Below, in pieces: positions 51,001-60,844 of a stretch of DNA of 64,000 nt. The position numbers and the translations under genes were made by a program. A model generated the notes under the pieces. The model was not told the DNA's origin and did not search any database. It saw only the letters and a list, made by a program, of their open reading frames with translations. This DNA comes from Monodelphis domestica (lineage: Eukaryota; Chordata; Mammalia; Didelphimorphia; Didelphidae), in the NCBI RefSeq assembly GCF_027887165.1, contig NC_077228.1:108078043-108142042 (forward strand), in the 5' to 3' direction. Within the stretch, counting starts at the first letter, position 1, and every line of letters begins with the position of its first letter.

Positions 51001-52293
51001 GTCTTGGCTTATAATGGGTAAGTACAACACTACTGCATTTTGTCCTACAGACTTGTGGGACCAAAATTACTTTGATTGAACTCTGATACAAGGACCTGTT
51101 ATAAATTTATTCTTGTTTGCTCAGAAATTTTTATATACATAGACTTTTGATATTTTGATTTTGAATTTTTATTTCTCCAAAAGTTTAATTTTTTCTATTA
51201 TTTATTTTTATGTTTATTTTTTCAGTTTTTTCTTTTGATAATTGTCTAATACACTCCCATAACTCAACCATGTATATTGAATTGATCTAGGTGTTGGTCA
51301 ACACCCTCTTCAGAGGTGATTGTATTGTATTTTCATAAAAATCCAAGACTTAAAATTTTGTTCAAGAAAATTTTCAGGAAAAGAAGCTTGCTAATTCCTT
51401 GAATCCAGAAAATGAACTGTTTGGAGAAAGATGCCTGCAAAAACCTAACCTGTATCAAGATCCAGAATGAACTTTTGGGCGCATTTGATTGAACTGAAGG
51501 GGGTTGAACATTTATTTTGAATGTACACTCTTATGCCAAGGGCACTGCCCCCAATTGGCTTTTTGTCAACGAGACTAGCAAACATTGGTTTTGCTTTCTC
51601 TCCCTTGCATTTCCCTCTTATCTATAACTATTTTAGTTTCCTCTTAGAAGGTACTATTGTGGGGTTCAGAGGTGAACCCCTAGGGTTCTGGAAGGATACC
51701 TTTTGAAAGAATGCTAGACTTGGAAACTTGGCTTAAAAATAAAAAGGAGAACTTTATTCCTTTGGAAAGTAATGTTGAATCTGACCAGGAGGCAAAATAG
51801 ATGGAAACCTGGCTCCTAGGTGGAACAGCATGGGTAGAAAAGCTTCTCCTTGGGGGGACAACGTGGATGTAAAAGCAGTCCCCCAGAGGACATCAGTTCT
51901 GGGGGTTTTATACTCTTTACAAGTGAGGAAATGACTCTGGAGCAAAGGGTTGAGAAGAAGAGGTTTGCCCGAAGGCATGGGGGTGGTACTTGTAATTTGG
52001 AGTACAGTTGGATGAGGTGTGTCTCTTTGTCCATCTCAAATCAATGGGACAATCAAATGAGGTCTCTCAGGGTCAAATGTTTGGGGTTGGGAGTCAGAGG
52101 GTGTAAGGGAGCAAAGGAATTTCCCCGATAAAAGTTTGCCTGAGTTTCTAGAGGTGCAAGGCCCATGCCAGTACAATATTGTACGCAGTTATAGTTAGAA
52201 ACTTTTTAGGGATACAAGATGATTATATCAAATGATCAACTGGGGAGACTAGTCTCCCCAAATGATCACAGGGAGATTGTGAAGATGAGATTA
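48093..52293 (+). mobile_element. ERV fossil P2, plus strand (internal region)
   Basis: Gag remnants lie at about 48121-49330 (including RDIRQ-like and KTHCPRWPEMGLEEMRRTA text), a basic Asn-rich piece at about 49500-49690, and protease remnants at about 49830-50070. After 50100 the long 3' non-coding region follows, and it is the reverse complement of 27290-28680. Pol is absent. A G-rich tract (ATGATCACAGGGAGAT) precedes the LTR at 52294. Many breaks. An LTR-like insert at about 51660-52175 lies inside it. Confidence 0.72.
51660..52175. mobile_element. Possible LTR-like insert in ERV P2
   Basis: Starts TGGGGTTCAGAGGTGAACCC and ends near CCAGTACA. It interrupts sequence that is otherwise continuous in the minus-strand copy of the family. 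The ends are approximate and the family is unknown. Confidence 0.4.
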
Positions 52294-52726
52294 ACTTTCC
52301 CCTGCCCATTTTTAGATTTAATCACCAGAAGTATATATGCCCTACTTATCTTTAAGAGGGGAGGACTGTAACCCATGAGTGTGATAGTAGTTGACTAATC
52401 AGAACCCACTGACTGCCCCCTGGGTAGTCCCAAACAAAGCTTTAGCTGTAATTGCTCCATGTAAAATGGAAGGAAGTTACAGGAGGTGCTGAAAAGGAAT
52501 GGTCTTTAAAAATGCCAAGAACTTCTTGTGAAGATGTCTTTTGCCTTGAACTTGACCTCGGAGGAGATCTGACTGAGGATTGCTTCTATTAAGACTACCA
52601 TATGGGTGAGTGAGAAAAGCTGACTCTTTTCTCTGATTTGTTCTGAGAGGTATTAGCCTCTGCTAAAACCACTCTGGCTGAGGACCTTGGACTGCTTCTA
52701 TTTTCCCTTGGAACTACCAGGTGTCT
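52294..52726 (+). repeat. LTR Y, 3' copy of ERV P2, cut short
   Basis: Starts TGTGAAGATGAGATTAACTT. It follows LTR Y through ACCATATGGGTGAGTGAGAA to GGAACTACCAG, then ends against L1-H. The break falls at the same place in the LTR where L1-E entered the other copy. Confidence 0.75.
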
Positions 52727-54158
52727 CATATTTTCCTCAATTTTTTTCATTCTTTTGATTTTGTTTTACAGACTCTTCCTGCTTTGTGAAGTCCTTTGCT
52801 TCTAGTTGTTTGATTCTAATTTTTAAAGACTGAATTTCATTCCTGGCTTTTTGATTGTCCTTTTCCTTTTGATCTGTTTTTCTTTGTAGGTCATCTTTTA
52901 CTTTCTTTGCCTTGTTTTCAAGTTGGTTAATTCTGACTTTTAAAACACTATTTTCTTGTTTTAGTTCATTTGCCTCTGCATCCAGATGACCTATTTTGCT
53001 TTGTAAGGTCTTTCCACAATTTTCTTCAACCTCTCTTAATTGTTTTTTTTGAATTGTATTTTGAGTTCTTCCAAAGCCTGTGTCTAATTTGCTGGAGTTC
53101 TTGAGTTTTTGGTTAGTGCTCCTTGGTCCTCTTCTGTTCCATTTTTCTTTGTTGATTACCTGGATAAAAGCTGTTGGTTATAATTTCTTTTTTCTTTTTC
53201 TGTTCTTTGCTCAAATTTTTTCTTTCTTTCCTTCCCCCCTCCTCCAGTTATATTCTTACTCCTCTGTTTATTTGCTGGATCTGTGGGTTTGGGCTTTTCT
53301 GTTCTGGAGGGGCTTCTTCTCTACTTTGCTGATTAACTGGCTTAGACTAATGGGGCTGAGCTGTTCTCTTAATGAGGTCTGAGGCCAGATCTTCCCCAGT
53401 TGCCAGGAAAAGTTGAATGTGAAGTTAAAGGTTTGGAGGCTGAGAGTTTTATGTTTGTCCTCCTCTCTTCCTTTATGCCAGCTGCCTCCCTGCCAGCTGC
53501 ACAGTCAGAGCCCTGAGCTTCCTGTGGTTGTACCAAGGTACTCTGTTGGGGTTGCAGCCTTGGGATCCCATTCAACTGGCTTCTTACAGTGGGTTTCAAC
53601 ACAGTAGGTGAAGGAAGGGTGTTGGAGACTGAATTTTTCAGCCCTCTGAAGGCTTCTTATCTTCACTGTTGATAGACTAGATTAAGACAGTTGAGCTAAT
53701 CTGCAGAGCTGAATGTTCCCTGAAGCCAAAACTTCCTAAGGTAAAGGCCCAAGACGAAGTAGAGGTGGCTGAAGGCAGAGACCAGGTCGCCCTTCACTCT
53801 GCTCCTCTTTTCTAGCTGCCTCTCTGCCAGCTGTGGTTAGAGCCCTGAGCCTCATGTAGCTGTGGTAGCAAGGCACTCCCACAGGGCTGAAGCCCTCACC
53901 CCAAGATCCCAGCAACCACCAGAGTCTCAGCAGAGTAGGTGAGGAAAGGTCCTGTGACCTTTCTTTCTTCTCCTTAAACCCCAGAGTTAAACCTTCTCTA
54001 TGTAACTTTAAAATTTAATCAAGCAGAAGGGTCCCCTAGCTCTCTCCTCTTGTTGGATTTGGTTTTCTGTCCACTCAAAGCTCTTTGTTTTTGATTGGTG
54101 TGGAAGGGTTTTCACAAAGGACTGGACTTTTGCTGCTTCTAAGTCACCATCTTAACTC
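52727..54158 (-). mobile_element. L1-H: L1 5' end and ORF1 front only
   Basis: On the minus strand it begins near 54158 with GGAGTTAAGATGGTGACTTA, resembling but not equal to the L1-A/C start. A GC-richer 5' UTR follows (about 53350-54150), then a coiled-coil-coding, A-rich ORF1 front (about 52750-53250) with frames broken. It ends at 52727 before the ORF1 C-terminal domain. No ORF2, 3' UTR or tail. Older than L1-A and L1-C. Confidence 0.7.
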
Positions 54159-54197
54159 CTTCATCTTCAGAATTTCTCTCAGTATCTTTCCTCTTTC

Positions 54198-54639
54198 CTG
54201 TAGTCAAGGCATAACCATAATGGCTGAAGCCCTCCTCTTCTCCTTGCTTTGGCTGAATAGTCAAGGTCATGGGTTGAACTGTGTACGACCTGCCCAGCTG
54301 CGTGTTCAAGATTGGAATAATCAGCAGAGGGAGGTTTGATAACAACTGTGAGAAACTGTGAGAAACTTGTTTTTCTGCCCTTTTTTGGAATCCTCTCGGT
54401 TCCTCCTGGTGCCTGGCAGGTAACGTCATGAATTCCTATGAAGTTGCTCAATTATTGGTTCCTGCTGTTGCTGGGCGGTAACTCATATCTTCCTGTGGTT
54501 TTAACCTATATATGCTTTGTTTGAATCCAATAAATTTTGTCGTCATGCATTTCATATAGCATCCATTCGTTACTCTTCATTTTTGTTACCCCAAGTAAGG
54601 GCACACAGGGTTGGCCACCCTAAAGCTGAGCCTTACAAT
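54198..54639 (+). repeat. 5' LTR of a betaretrovirus-like ERV
   Basis: It has a TATA-like CCTATATATGCTTTG, AATAAA near 54528 and ends TTACA. It is directly followed by a Lys-tRNA-type primer-binding site. The 5' limit (TGTAGTCAAGG, about 54198) is a guess. Confidence 0.65.
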
Positions 54640-54660
54640 TGGCGTCTGGAACAGGGACAT
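54640..54660 (+). other. Primer-binding site (tRNA-Lys type)
   Basis: TGGCGTCTGGAACAGGGAC begins two bases after the LTR. It resembles the TGGCGCCCGAACAGGGAC site of lysine-primed retroviruses. This places the element in the class II (beta-like) group. Confidence 0.75.
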
Positions 54661-55541
54661 ATGCCATCTTAACCCTGATTACTTTGCTGGTCAGAGGATA
54701 ACGAAGAGTAGCGGGTTTTGCCACAATTCTGCAGATTGGGTGAGCAAAACATTCTTTGGACAGAGCATAGAGAGTTCCGTACCTACGGGCTTCCTCTGTT
54801 CTATAATCTTTTCTATCTCTTTTTATTTTTGTTTTTTACTTTATTTCTCAGGAGTTATGGGAAACTCAGTTCCTTTTACAGGACAGAGATTGGCAAGCTC
54901 AGCATCTTATACATGCTACCTTAACGGCACATGGAGTTAAAGTACAGAAAAAGGTGCTAAAGAAATTCATGTGTTATGTAAGACAATTAGAACCATGGTT
55001 TCCTGAAGGAGAGATTATATCTAGTTCAGAATGGGAACGTGTAGGATCAAAGTTTGGTTCCGATGGGGAAACACCACCCCCGGATTATGCAGTTATTTTC
55101 AATGTCATAAAATCATGTATTGAGGATCCAGAAGCTCATAAGAAAATGCAAGCTGTTTTAAAAATGGAGCTTGAGGAAGAAGATGAGGAAGGAGAAGTTA
55201 GTGGGGAGGTAGTTAATCAAAGAAAAAATATTCCTTGTCCACCATTTGCTCTGGGGGCAAGGCTGTACCCCTCCCTAAATCAAGAAATTTTTCCTGAAAC
55301 TGTGGCAGTGTTTAAAAATAAGCCAACAGTGGCATCTAGTGGTGAAATGAGGCAAGGACAGGTGGGAAAGTTTCTGAGGCATTAGGAGATTTAGACACAG
55401 GACAGGCACAATTATTCCAGGTATTGGAAGATGTTAACACTCAAACTAGGAGATTCACTCCCATGCCATTGAAAGTCTTGAGAGAATTAAAAGAGACATG
55501 TACTAAATACGGTCCTCAAGCAACCTATACATATATATAGG
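54661..55541 (+). pseudogene. Betaretrovirus-like gag remnant (matrix)
   Basis: Gag matrix text starts MGNSVPFTGQRLASSA (near 54858), which has the Met-Gly myristoylation start. Further on come KKFMCYVRQLEPWFPEGE and EWERVGSKFGSDG, which resemble the WFPEEG and WKRVG matrix segments of MMTV-like Gag, then an acidic stretch. It ends at about 55541 against a partial family-X LTR. It is broken. Nothing of pol or env follows. It is a fossil of ERV-K/MMTV-like type. Confidence 0.78.
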
Positions 55542-56094
55542 AATATCCTCAAGAGATTCTGCTTTTTCTTATATAGGGGATTTTCTCCCATGTCACCTCC
55601 CCTAAGTCCCCACATCTACCAATTACTGTAGAAGCTTTCCAAAGAACTGCCCATATAAATTCCTGCTAAGTCGACCAATCTCCTCAGTAAGTCTGAATCA
55701 GAAAAAATGCTGCTGTGTCGACCAATCTCCTCAGTAAGTCTGAATGAGAGAAAACACAGCTGAGTCAACTAATCTCATCAAGAGAAAACTTGCCTGACCC
55801 TTTTAGGTACCTAGCATCCCATTGTATCAATTCTAAAAACAGGCCTGGCTCAAAGAACTTCTTGCCTTATTATAAGCATGGGTCCAAGTACTTTCATTGT
55901 TTAGCAAGGAGTTTTCTCCCCTAAAGCAGTCTTAAGTACAGTTGGAGTAGAGGTCCTCCCATTTCTGTTCCTGGTGAGTTCTCACATCAAAATGGGGAAT
56001 GTTTCTCAGTAGGGAATTTGTTCCAATTAAGAATTCCCCGATGGGGAAATTTTTAACATTCACAAGTCTGAGAGATTTCAAGATTTACATTACC
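55542..56094 (-). mobile_element. Partial family-X LTR
   Basis: It matches 37376-37984 closely, including the CTGCTAAGTCGACCAATCTC block, and ends AGATTTACA. The other half of the LTR is absent. It joins the gag remnant at its left end with no visible target duplication. Confidence 0.75.
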
Positions 56095-56694
56095 TATAAC
56101 TGCTGCATGAAAGGGAATAACTAAAGGGATTATGATTTTGAGGAGGAGAGAGAGGAATTGAGGGGAGAGATTAGTGAATAGAGATAGACACCAGATCATA
56201 TCTTATCATGGAAGGACATGGCTTCCTTCCATCTTCCTTTGCTGAGCACACAATTCAGGAAGATAGAAATTAACCAGAATGCATGAATAAGGAATCAGGA
56301 GTGAGGTGATAAGGAAGAAAGAGAATAAAGAGAGAAAATCTTTAGAGGCATACTGGCTCTCCATAACAAGAGAGATCCATGTGGCCAGCAGGCAGGTAGG
56401 AGGGAGAGACAGAAAAGGGAAGAGAGCAAAAGAGGAAGGAGCCACGCCCAATCCTGACTTTATTGATGTAATGACGTCAGAGGCAGGTAATACATATAGT
56501 GGATTTACATTGGCTTGACAAATCCATGACGTACAAGCTAGAGGCGTGGTAAGTTCAGCCCGCTCTTTTCAAACTCCCAGAATAAAGACCACATGGCCTG
56601 CTCATAAATTATACATTGGAATGCTGTCAGACCAGTCCAGGTCTAAGCCTTTTGTGGCTCAGGTTAGAGATTCTTCCTGGAATCCTACACTTTT
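56095..56694. other. Unassigned, LTR-like DNA with a CRE-type site
   Basis: Purine-rich tract, then ATGTAATGACGTCAGAGGCA near 56465 (a consensus TGACGTCA cAMP-response palindrome), another TGACGTAC near 56527, and CCAGAATAAAGACC near 56577 (poly(A)-like). The order would suit an LTR on plus, but I cannot prove both ends. Confidence 0.4.
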
Positions 56695-57545
56695 GCACTT
56701 CTGTACTGTTTGCCATCTCTATCTGAGTGAAGAGGACTGGCTCTTAGTATATCTGTCTGATGATCTGAGGCTTTAGCCCCTGGAAAATTATCTGTTCTCT
56801 GCAGCTGCTCTGTCTTCCTGGGGAAGCCCAGGGTCTACCCTCCCCTGCCTGCCAGCATATGTTTCCAGTGTTACTGCTCTCAGTTCCCTCTAGTTGCTTC
56901 TCCACTGCCTTTTTTTCCATGCTCTGAGCCTGGCACAGCACTGTCCACAAGGTACCTCAGTGCCTTTGCTGGCCCTGAGGTTTCTGTTCTTTCAGAAGAC
57001 CTTGCACTCTAACGGGGGAGGGGTTCTGGCCTCCTTGGGCTCTGAGGGCTCCTGATGGGATTATGTTCAGCTGGGTTGGACTGGATTTGCCCTGAAGCAG
57101 AAGCCTTTGGTGAGACTCAGATGAAAGGACCCAGCCAGGGGCCTACAGGCTCCCCCCGTCTCTCTCTGTTTCCCTGCCATCTGTGTTGGGTGCCCCCAAA
57201 ACTGGCTCAGGTTTCTTTCAAGGTGAGTCCTTCAGAATAACCGGCCCTGAGGCCCTTTTGCCGGCCCTGAGGTTCCCGCGGCTGCTGCAGGCTCAGCACT
57301 CTGGGTAGGGGGAGATGGGTCCTGGGACCTTCCTTCTGCCTTCCACTTAGATCCAAGTGACCTAGGATTATGGCTTTTGGGGGGCATACCTTTTGATCTG
57401 AGTCCAAGAGGAGGGTTCCCCGGATCAGTCCTTTTGTTCAGTTTGAATTTCGGTGCCCTAGGAGCATTCAGTTTGTGATTGGTAAGAAGGGTTTTCAGAG
57501 GTCTGAACTTTTGCTGCCTCTAAGCAGTCATCTTGACCCTGATAT
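56695..57545 (-). mobile_element. L1-I: L1 5' UTR only
   Basis: On the minus strand it begins at about 57545 with AGGGTCAAGATGACTGCTTA and runs through a GC-rich 5' UTR similar to 10100-10824 of L1-A (TTGCCATCTCTATCTGA at its far end is the ORF1 start region). It stops within a few codons of the ORF1 start. No ORF, 3' UTR or tail. Confidence 0.75.
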
Positions 57546-57689
57546 CCTTGTTTGTTTTTTAAGGTAAGAGAAGACATACAAAGACCATTGACTGAAAATT
57601 GTGCAGAAGACTCTCTTGCTGCCCCACATTCTTTGCCTCTTCCCTTTTTGGAAAGACTCCCCATATTTATTGTTGCTCAGTTTCACTCC
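57546..57689. other. Unassigned gap
   Basis: Non-coding sequence between L1-I and a SINE. Nothing recognised. Confidence 0.4.
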
Positions 57690-57915
57690 TTTCTAAGTCT
57701 TTGGGAACCCATTTGGGGTTTTCTTGGCAAAGATACTAGAGTGAATTAACACTTCCTTCTCCAGCTCATTTGATAGATGAGGAAACTGAGGCAAATAGGA
57801 TTAAGTGACTTGCTCAGGGTCATTCAACTACTAAGTGTCTGAGGCTGAATTTAAACTCATGTCTTTCCTGACTCCAGGCCCAGGACTCTATCCACTGTAC
57901 CACTTCAATTCCCAT
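57690..57915 (-). repeat. Mar1-type SINE
   Basis: GGGAACCCATTTGGGGTTTT, GGCAAAGATACTAGAGTGAA, GAGGAAACTGAGGCAAATAG and GACTCTATCCACTGTACCAC. Same family as 5150-5400, minus strand. Confidence 0.7.
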
Positions 57916-58284
57916 CAGCTCAAACAGAAGTACATGCCAATAAGTACTTATTGAATGATTGATGTAACAAAGTCTGTGTGAAGATCACATACTCAAGGGA
58001 GAGCAGAAAAAGCTGCCCAGGTAAACACTTTCATGGTCCTTGTCCTTCTCTCACATTTGTCCAAACTAAGAATGGAGATTGTCATAAAGAGGTAGAAGAG
58101 ACTCATGTGGAAATGAGAGGAGACCAGCAGAGAATAGGATTCAGAGACCTGGATGATGAGAGTTCCTCCCCTCTTACAGTCTCCATCAGTGGGTAAATTA
58201 GAGATCAAGTTTGTCCCTGATGGAGAAAACTGTTCCCTGATGAGTAGGTAAGGGTTCCTTGTCCTTCACAGAAGGCCATGTGTG

Positions 58285-58505
58285 GCTCCCCATAATAATA
58301 GCATTTAAGGTTTGCAAAGCACTAATACCTGTTATCTTAATTGATCCTCATCACAGTCCTTGACTGGTGGATGCTATTATCCATATTTTACAGATGAGCC
58401 CAAGGAAGTTAGGTGACCTGTCCAGAGATACACAGCTAGTAAAAGTTATAAGTAGGACTTTAACTCACATCTTTTGACTCCCAGTCCAATACTCTATCCG
58501 AATTC
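58285..58505 (-). repeat. MIR/THER core-SINE
   Basis: TTTACAGATGAGCCCAAGGA, GATACACAGCTAGTAAAAGT and CCAATACTCTATCC, in minus orientation. Diverged, near full length. Confidence 0.7.
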
Positions 58506-58724
58506 CTTTCTGGACTGAAACATGGTTGGGACTGGGCAGAAAACTTCCCCCAATCCATTAACCTGGAGCACGGCAGGGGACTTGGGAGCATGTAATAGGT
58601 CTCTATTTCTTCTTCTGTAATTGAAGCATAATGTCCAGATAGCTCATCCTTTGCCTTGTTTGAACCACATATGCAATGATGCTTCCAGGTTTGATTGGTA
58701 AAGTAATTCAGAAGCAAGTTCCAT

Positions 58725-58880
58725 GAGAAAAGAACTAGGAATGTTTAGCCTAGAGAAAAGGAGGCGTGGAAGGGGGAAGGCAGGAGGAGATTCCTCACTT
58801 GAAATATTTTAAAGGCTGTCAGACAAAAGGGAGAATAGACTCACTCCTAGGATCAGCAGGATGCGAGATTTCAGCTCAGT
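58725..58880 (+). mobile_element. CR1/L3 LINE fragment
   Basis: AGGAATGTTTAGCCTAGAGA then AAAGGAGGCGTGG and TATTTTAAAGGCTGTCAGAC. This is the well-known conserved 3' segment of CR1/L3-type LINEs. Ancient. Confidence 0.55.
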
Positions 58881-58942
58881 TCAATTCCCCTGCCAATTGG
58901 ATCCATCTCTTTTATGACATTCCTCAAAAGTAGTCATGAAGA

Positions 58943-59071
58943 GGGCAGCTAGGTACCTTGTGTATCAAGAGCCAGGCTTGGAATCAAGAGATCCTGGGTT
59001 CAAATCTTACCTATGATTCTTCCAAGTTGTATGACCCTGAGCAAGTCACTTAATACCCATTGCTTAGCCCT
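58943..59071 (+). repeat. tRNA-derived SINE, left part
   Basis: GGGCAGCTAGGTACCTTGTG, GGGTTCAAATCTTACC and TGACCCTGAGCAAGTCACTT. Interrupted after CTTAGCCC by an LTR-like insert, it resumes at 59628. Confidence 0.7.
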
Positions 59072-59627
59072 TGTTGAGCTTCTGCTATTAAGGGGATATT
59101 CTTAATCTCTCCCTTTGTCTCTTTAAGAGGCAAGAGTGAAGGATTTCTAAGTAGAGCAGAGCTGACAGGAGTCTATGGGGGCAGAGCTAAAGATTCTGTT
59201 ACATAGGAGATCAAGATATATCAGTAAGGAATCAGTTGATAGTTGGACTTTTGCCTTTGGATCCCAAGAGAGCAGGAGGTCTGTCTGTCTTAGTCTTTGC
59301 TACTAGCAGTTTACTACTGACAGTTGGAGGAGAAAACCTTGTTTAAGGAGGTAGTGGGTGGTGGCTGTTGATTTATTATGGTAGATAGGTAGTTAGTGAA
59401 TCAATTTTAGGTAGAGTAGATTAAATAGGCCTGGTCTGGCCAGGAAAGAAGCACCTGTCCTTGAAGAGAGATTTTTTTTTTACAAATTTTAGATAATATT
59501 AGGGATTTAGGTATAGTCATAGGGTATTAGAATAATAATCTCTCTTACTTCCTTTCTGTTTTCTATCTGTACTTCTCAAATTAAACTAAATGTTTTATCA
59601 AATTGCTCTCCTCACTTTTGTCAAACT
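59072..59627 (+). mobile_element. LTR-like insert inside a SINE
   Basis: About 550 bases from TGTTGAGCTTCTGC to near TTTTGTCAAACT, with an ATTAAA signal near 59580 towards the right end. It splits the SINE with a short repeat (CCT) at the joints. Probably a small solo LTR. Family unknown. Confidence 0.5.
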
Positions 59628-59710
59628 CCTACCATTTAACCTTTATTCTGCCTTAGAACCAATACTTAGTAAGGATTCTAAAATGGAAGGTGAAGGTTAA
59701 AAAAAGTCAT
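59628..59710 (+). repeat. tRNA-derived SINE, right part
   Basis: CTTTATTCTGCCTTAGAACC, AATACTTAGTAAGGATTCTA and an A-tail complete the SINE that began at 58943. Confidence 0.65.
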
Positions 59711-59719
59711 CTAGCTTTG

Positions 59720-59830
59720 AACATCTTCAGTGATGGGGAACTCACTCTCTCACAAAGCAAACCATTCCATTTTTGGACCTCTGTAATTTATCAAACAGTT
59801 CTTCCTTTAGTCAGCTGAATCAAGCAAACA
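59720..59830 (-). mobile_element. CR1/L3 LINE fragment
   Basis: AGTGATGGGGAACTCACTCT, CATTCCATTTTTGGACCTCT and AACAGTTCTTCCTTTAG are the reverse complement of the common CR1/L3 3' end. Confidence 0.5.
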
Positions 59831-60510
59831 ATGCTTAATTAGAAGGAACTTTGCTTATTAGGTTTTGAAAAACTCCACTATAGCTCTCTCAAAATCCAAC
59901 TCTGGAACTCTACAGTTGGAATAATCAGAATAGCAAGTATTTAAACCCTTTAGAGAAGCAGCTTGATGCTTTAGTAAGTAGAGGACTGGTTATGGAATAT
60001 GGGGTCTGGTACACAGTAGGTGCTAAGTAGATGCTTATTGATTGATTGGTTGATTTGATATAATAGAGCCATAGTTGTAAAGACCTTCTTCAAGAGGAGT
60101 GGATAAGCTGCTGAGCTACCTACTTACCTCCTCCCTGCTCTTTATTGAGGGGGGCAGATGGGTTCACATCTCAGATTGGTACTAAGTACCAGCCTAAGCA
60201 GAGACATCTTCTCTACAAAGTTGGGGCTGACTCATCCCCTCTTGGAGATAAGGAAAGTACTTGAATATTATGGTTCAAGATAACTTCTACCTCCTATGAC
60301 TGGTAAACAGAAGGAGGGATAAGGTCAGAGGTAAAGGAAGTGATGATGGCATTATTCAGAAGAGAAAAAGTAAATTTCCTACTAGAATAAGTCACAAATC
60401 AGATAAAAGGCAGTTGATACAAATTCTTTTATCTCCAGGATATTGATCTCCCATTCTCTCCCCCCAAAGCCTAGCCCTCTTTCTTGAAACCCTTGTCCCC
60501 AGGTTGAAAT
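59831..60510. other. KISS1 3' flank, no gene seen
   Basis: No recognised coding sequence. It contains the downstream side of the KISS1 exon (minus strand). Confidence 0.4.
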
Positions 60511-60809
60511 TTATTTCAAATGTACAGTACACTCATGATTTCGATCAGGCAGGCACTGGAGCCTTTGCCCTGTTTGGTGCTTTCCATAATGCAGGCAGAA
60601 GGAGTCCCAGTTGTAAGCTGACAGGTCCTTCTCCCACTCCATCAGCAATGCTCCCTGGGGTGGTGTGATCAATCAGCTGGGCCACAAGGAGTCAGGGGCC
60701 TCATCAGAGGGACAGAGCAGGGCTAGTCTCTGTGTGTGTCCTGACTTCTTGTAGCACTGTGGTCTCCCTTCCCAGGGAATCAGGTGGGCCAGGAGTCAAC
60801 CTGGCTGTC
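60511..60809 (-). pseudogene. KISS1: KISS1 last coding exon, apparently decayed
   Basis: KISS1 encodes the secreted precursor of kisspeptins, amidated peptides that activate KISS1R on GnRH neurons. On the minus strand, 60511-60672 reads ITPPQGALLMEWEKDLSA, then YNWDSFCLHY (60586-60615), then GKHQTGQR and more, to a TAA at 60511-60513. Human KISS1 reads IPAPQGAVLVQREKDLPN, then YNWNSFGLRF, then GKREAAPG, so the alignment is collinear. Three of ten core residues differ (N to D, G to C, R to H), and the Gly-Lys-Arg amidation and cleavage signal is Gly-Lys-His. A TGA at 60673-60675 lies in frame just upstream. The likely preceding part (TARLTPGPPDSLGRE, from 60808) is in a different frame and ends in TGATGA at 60701-60706. 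The acceptor (CTGCTCTAG before 60809) is plausible but not certain. An AATAAA overlaps the stop. Orientation and order relative to REN match human. The signal-peptide exon was not seen. Confidence 0.8.
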
Positions 60810-60844
60810 CTAGAGCAGAAAAGCCAGATGAAGGTGCCTAATAA

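Noticed and set aside
57978-58208. Minus-strand MKVFTWAAFSALP as a possible signal peptide of renin exon 1
   Set aside because: A stop follows at once and no donor or renin-like residues follow. The hydrophobic run is short.
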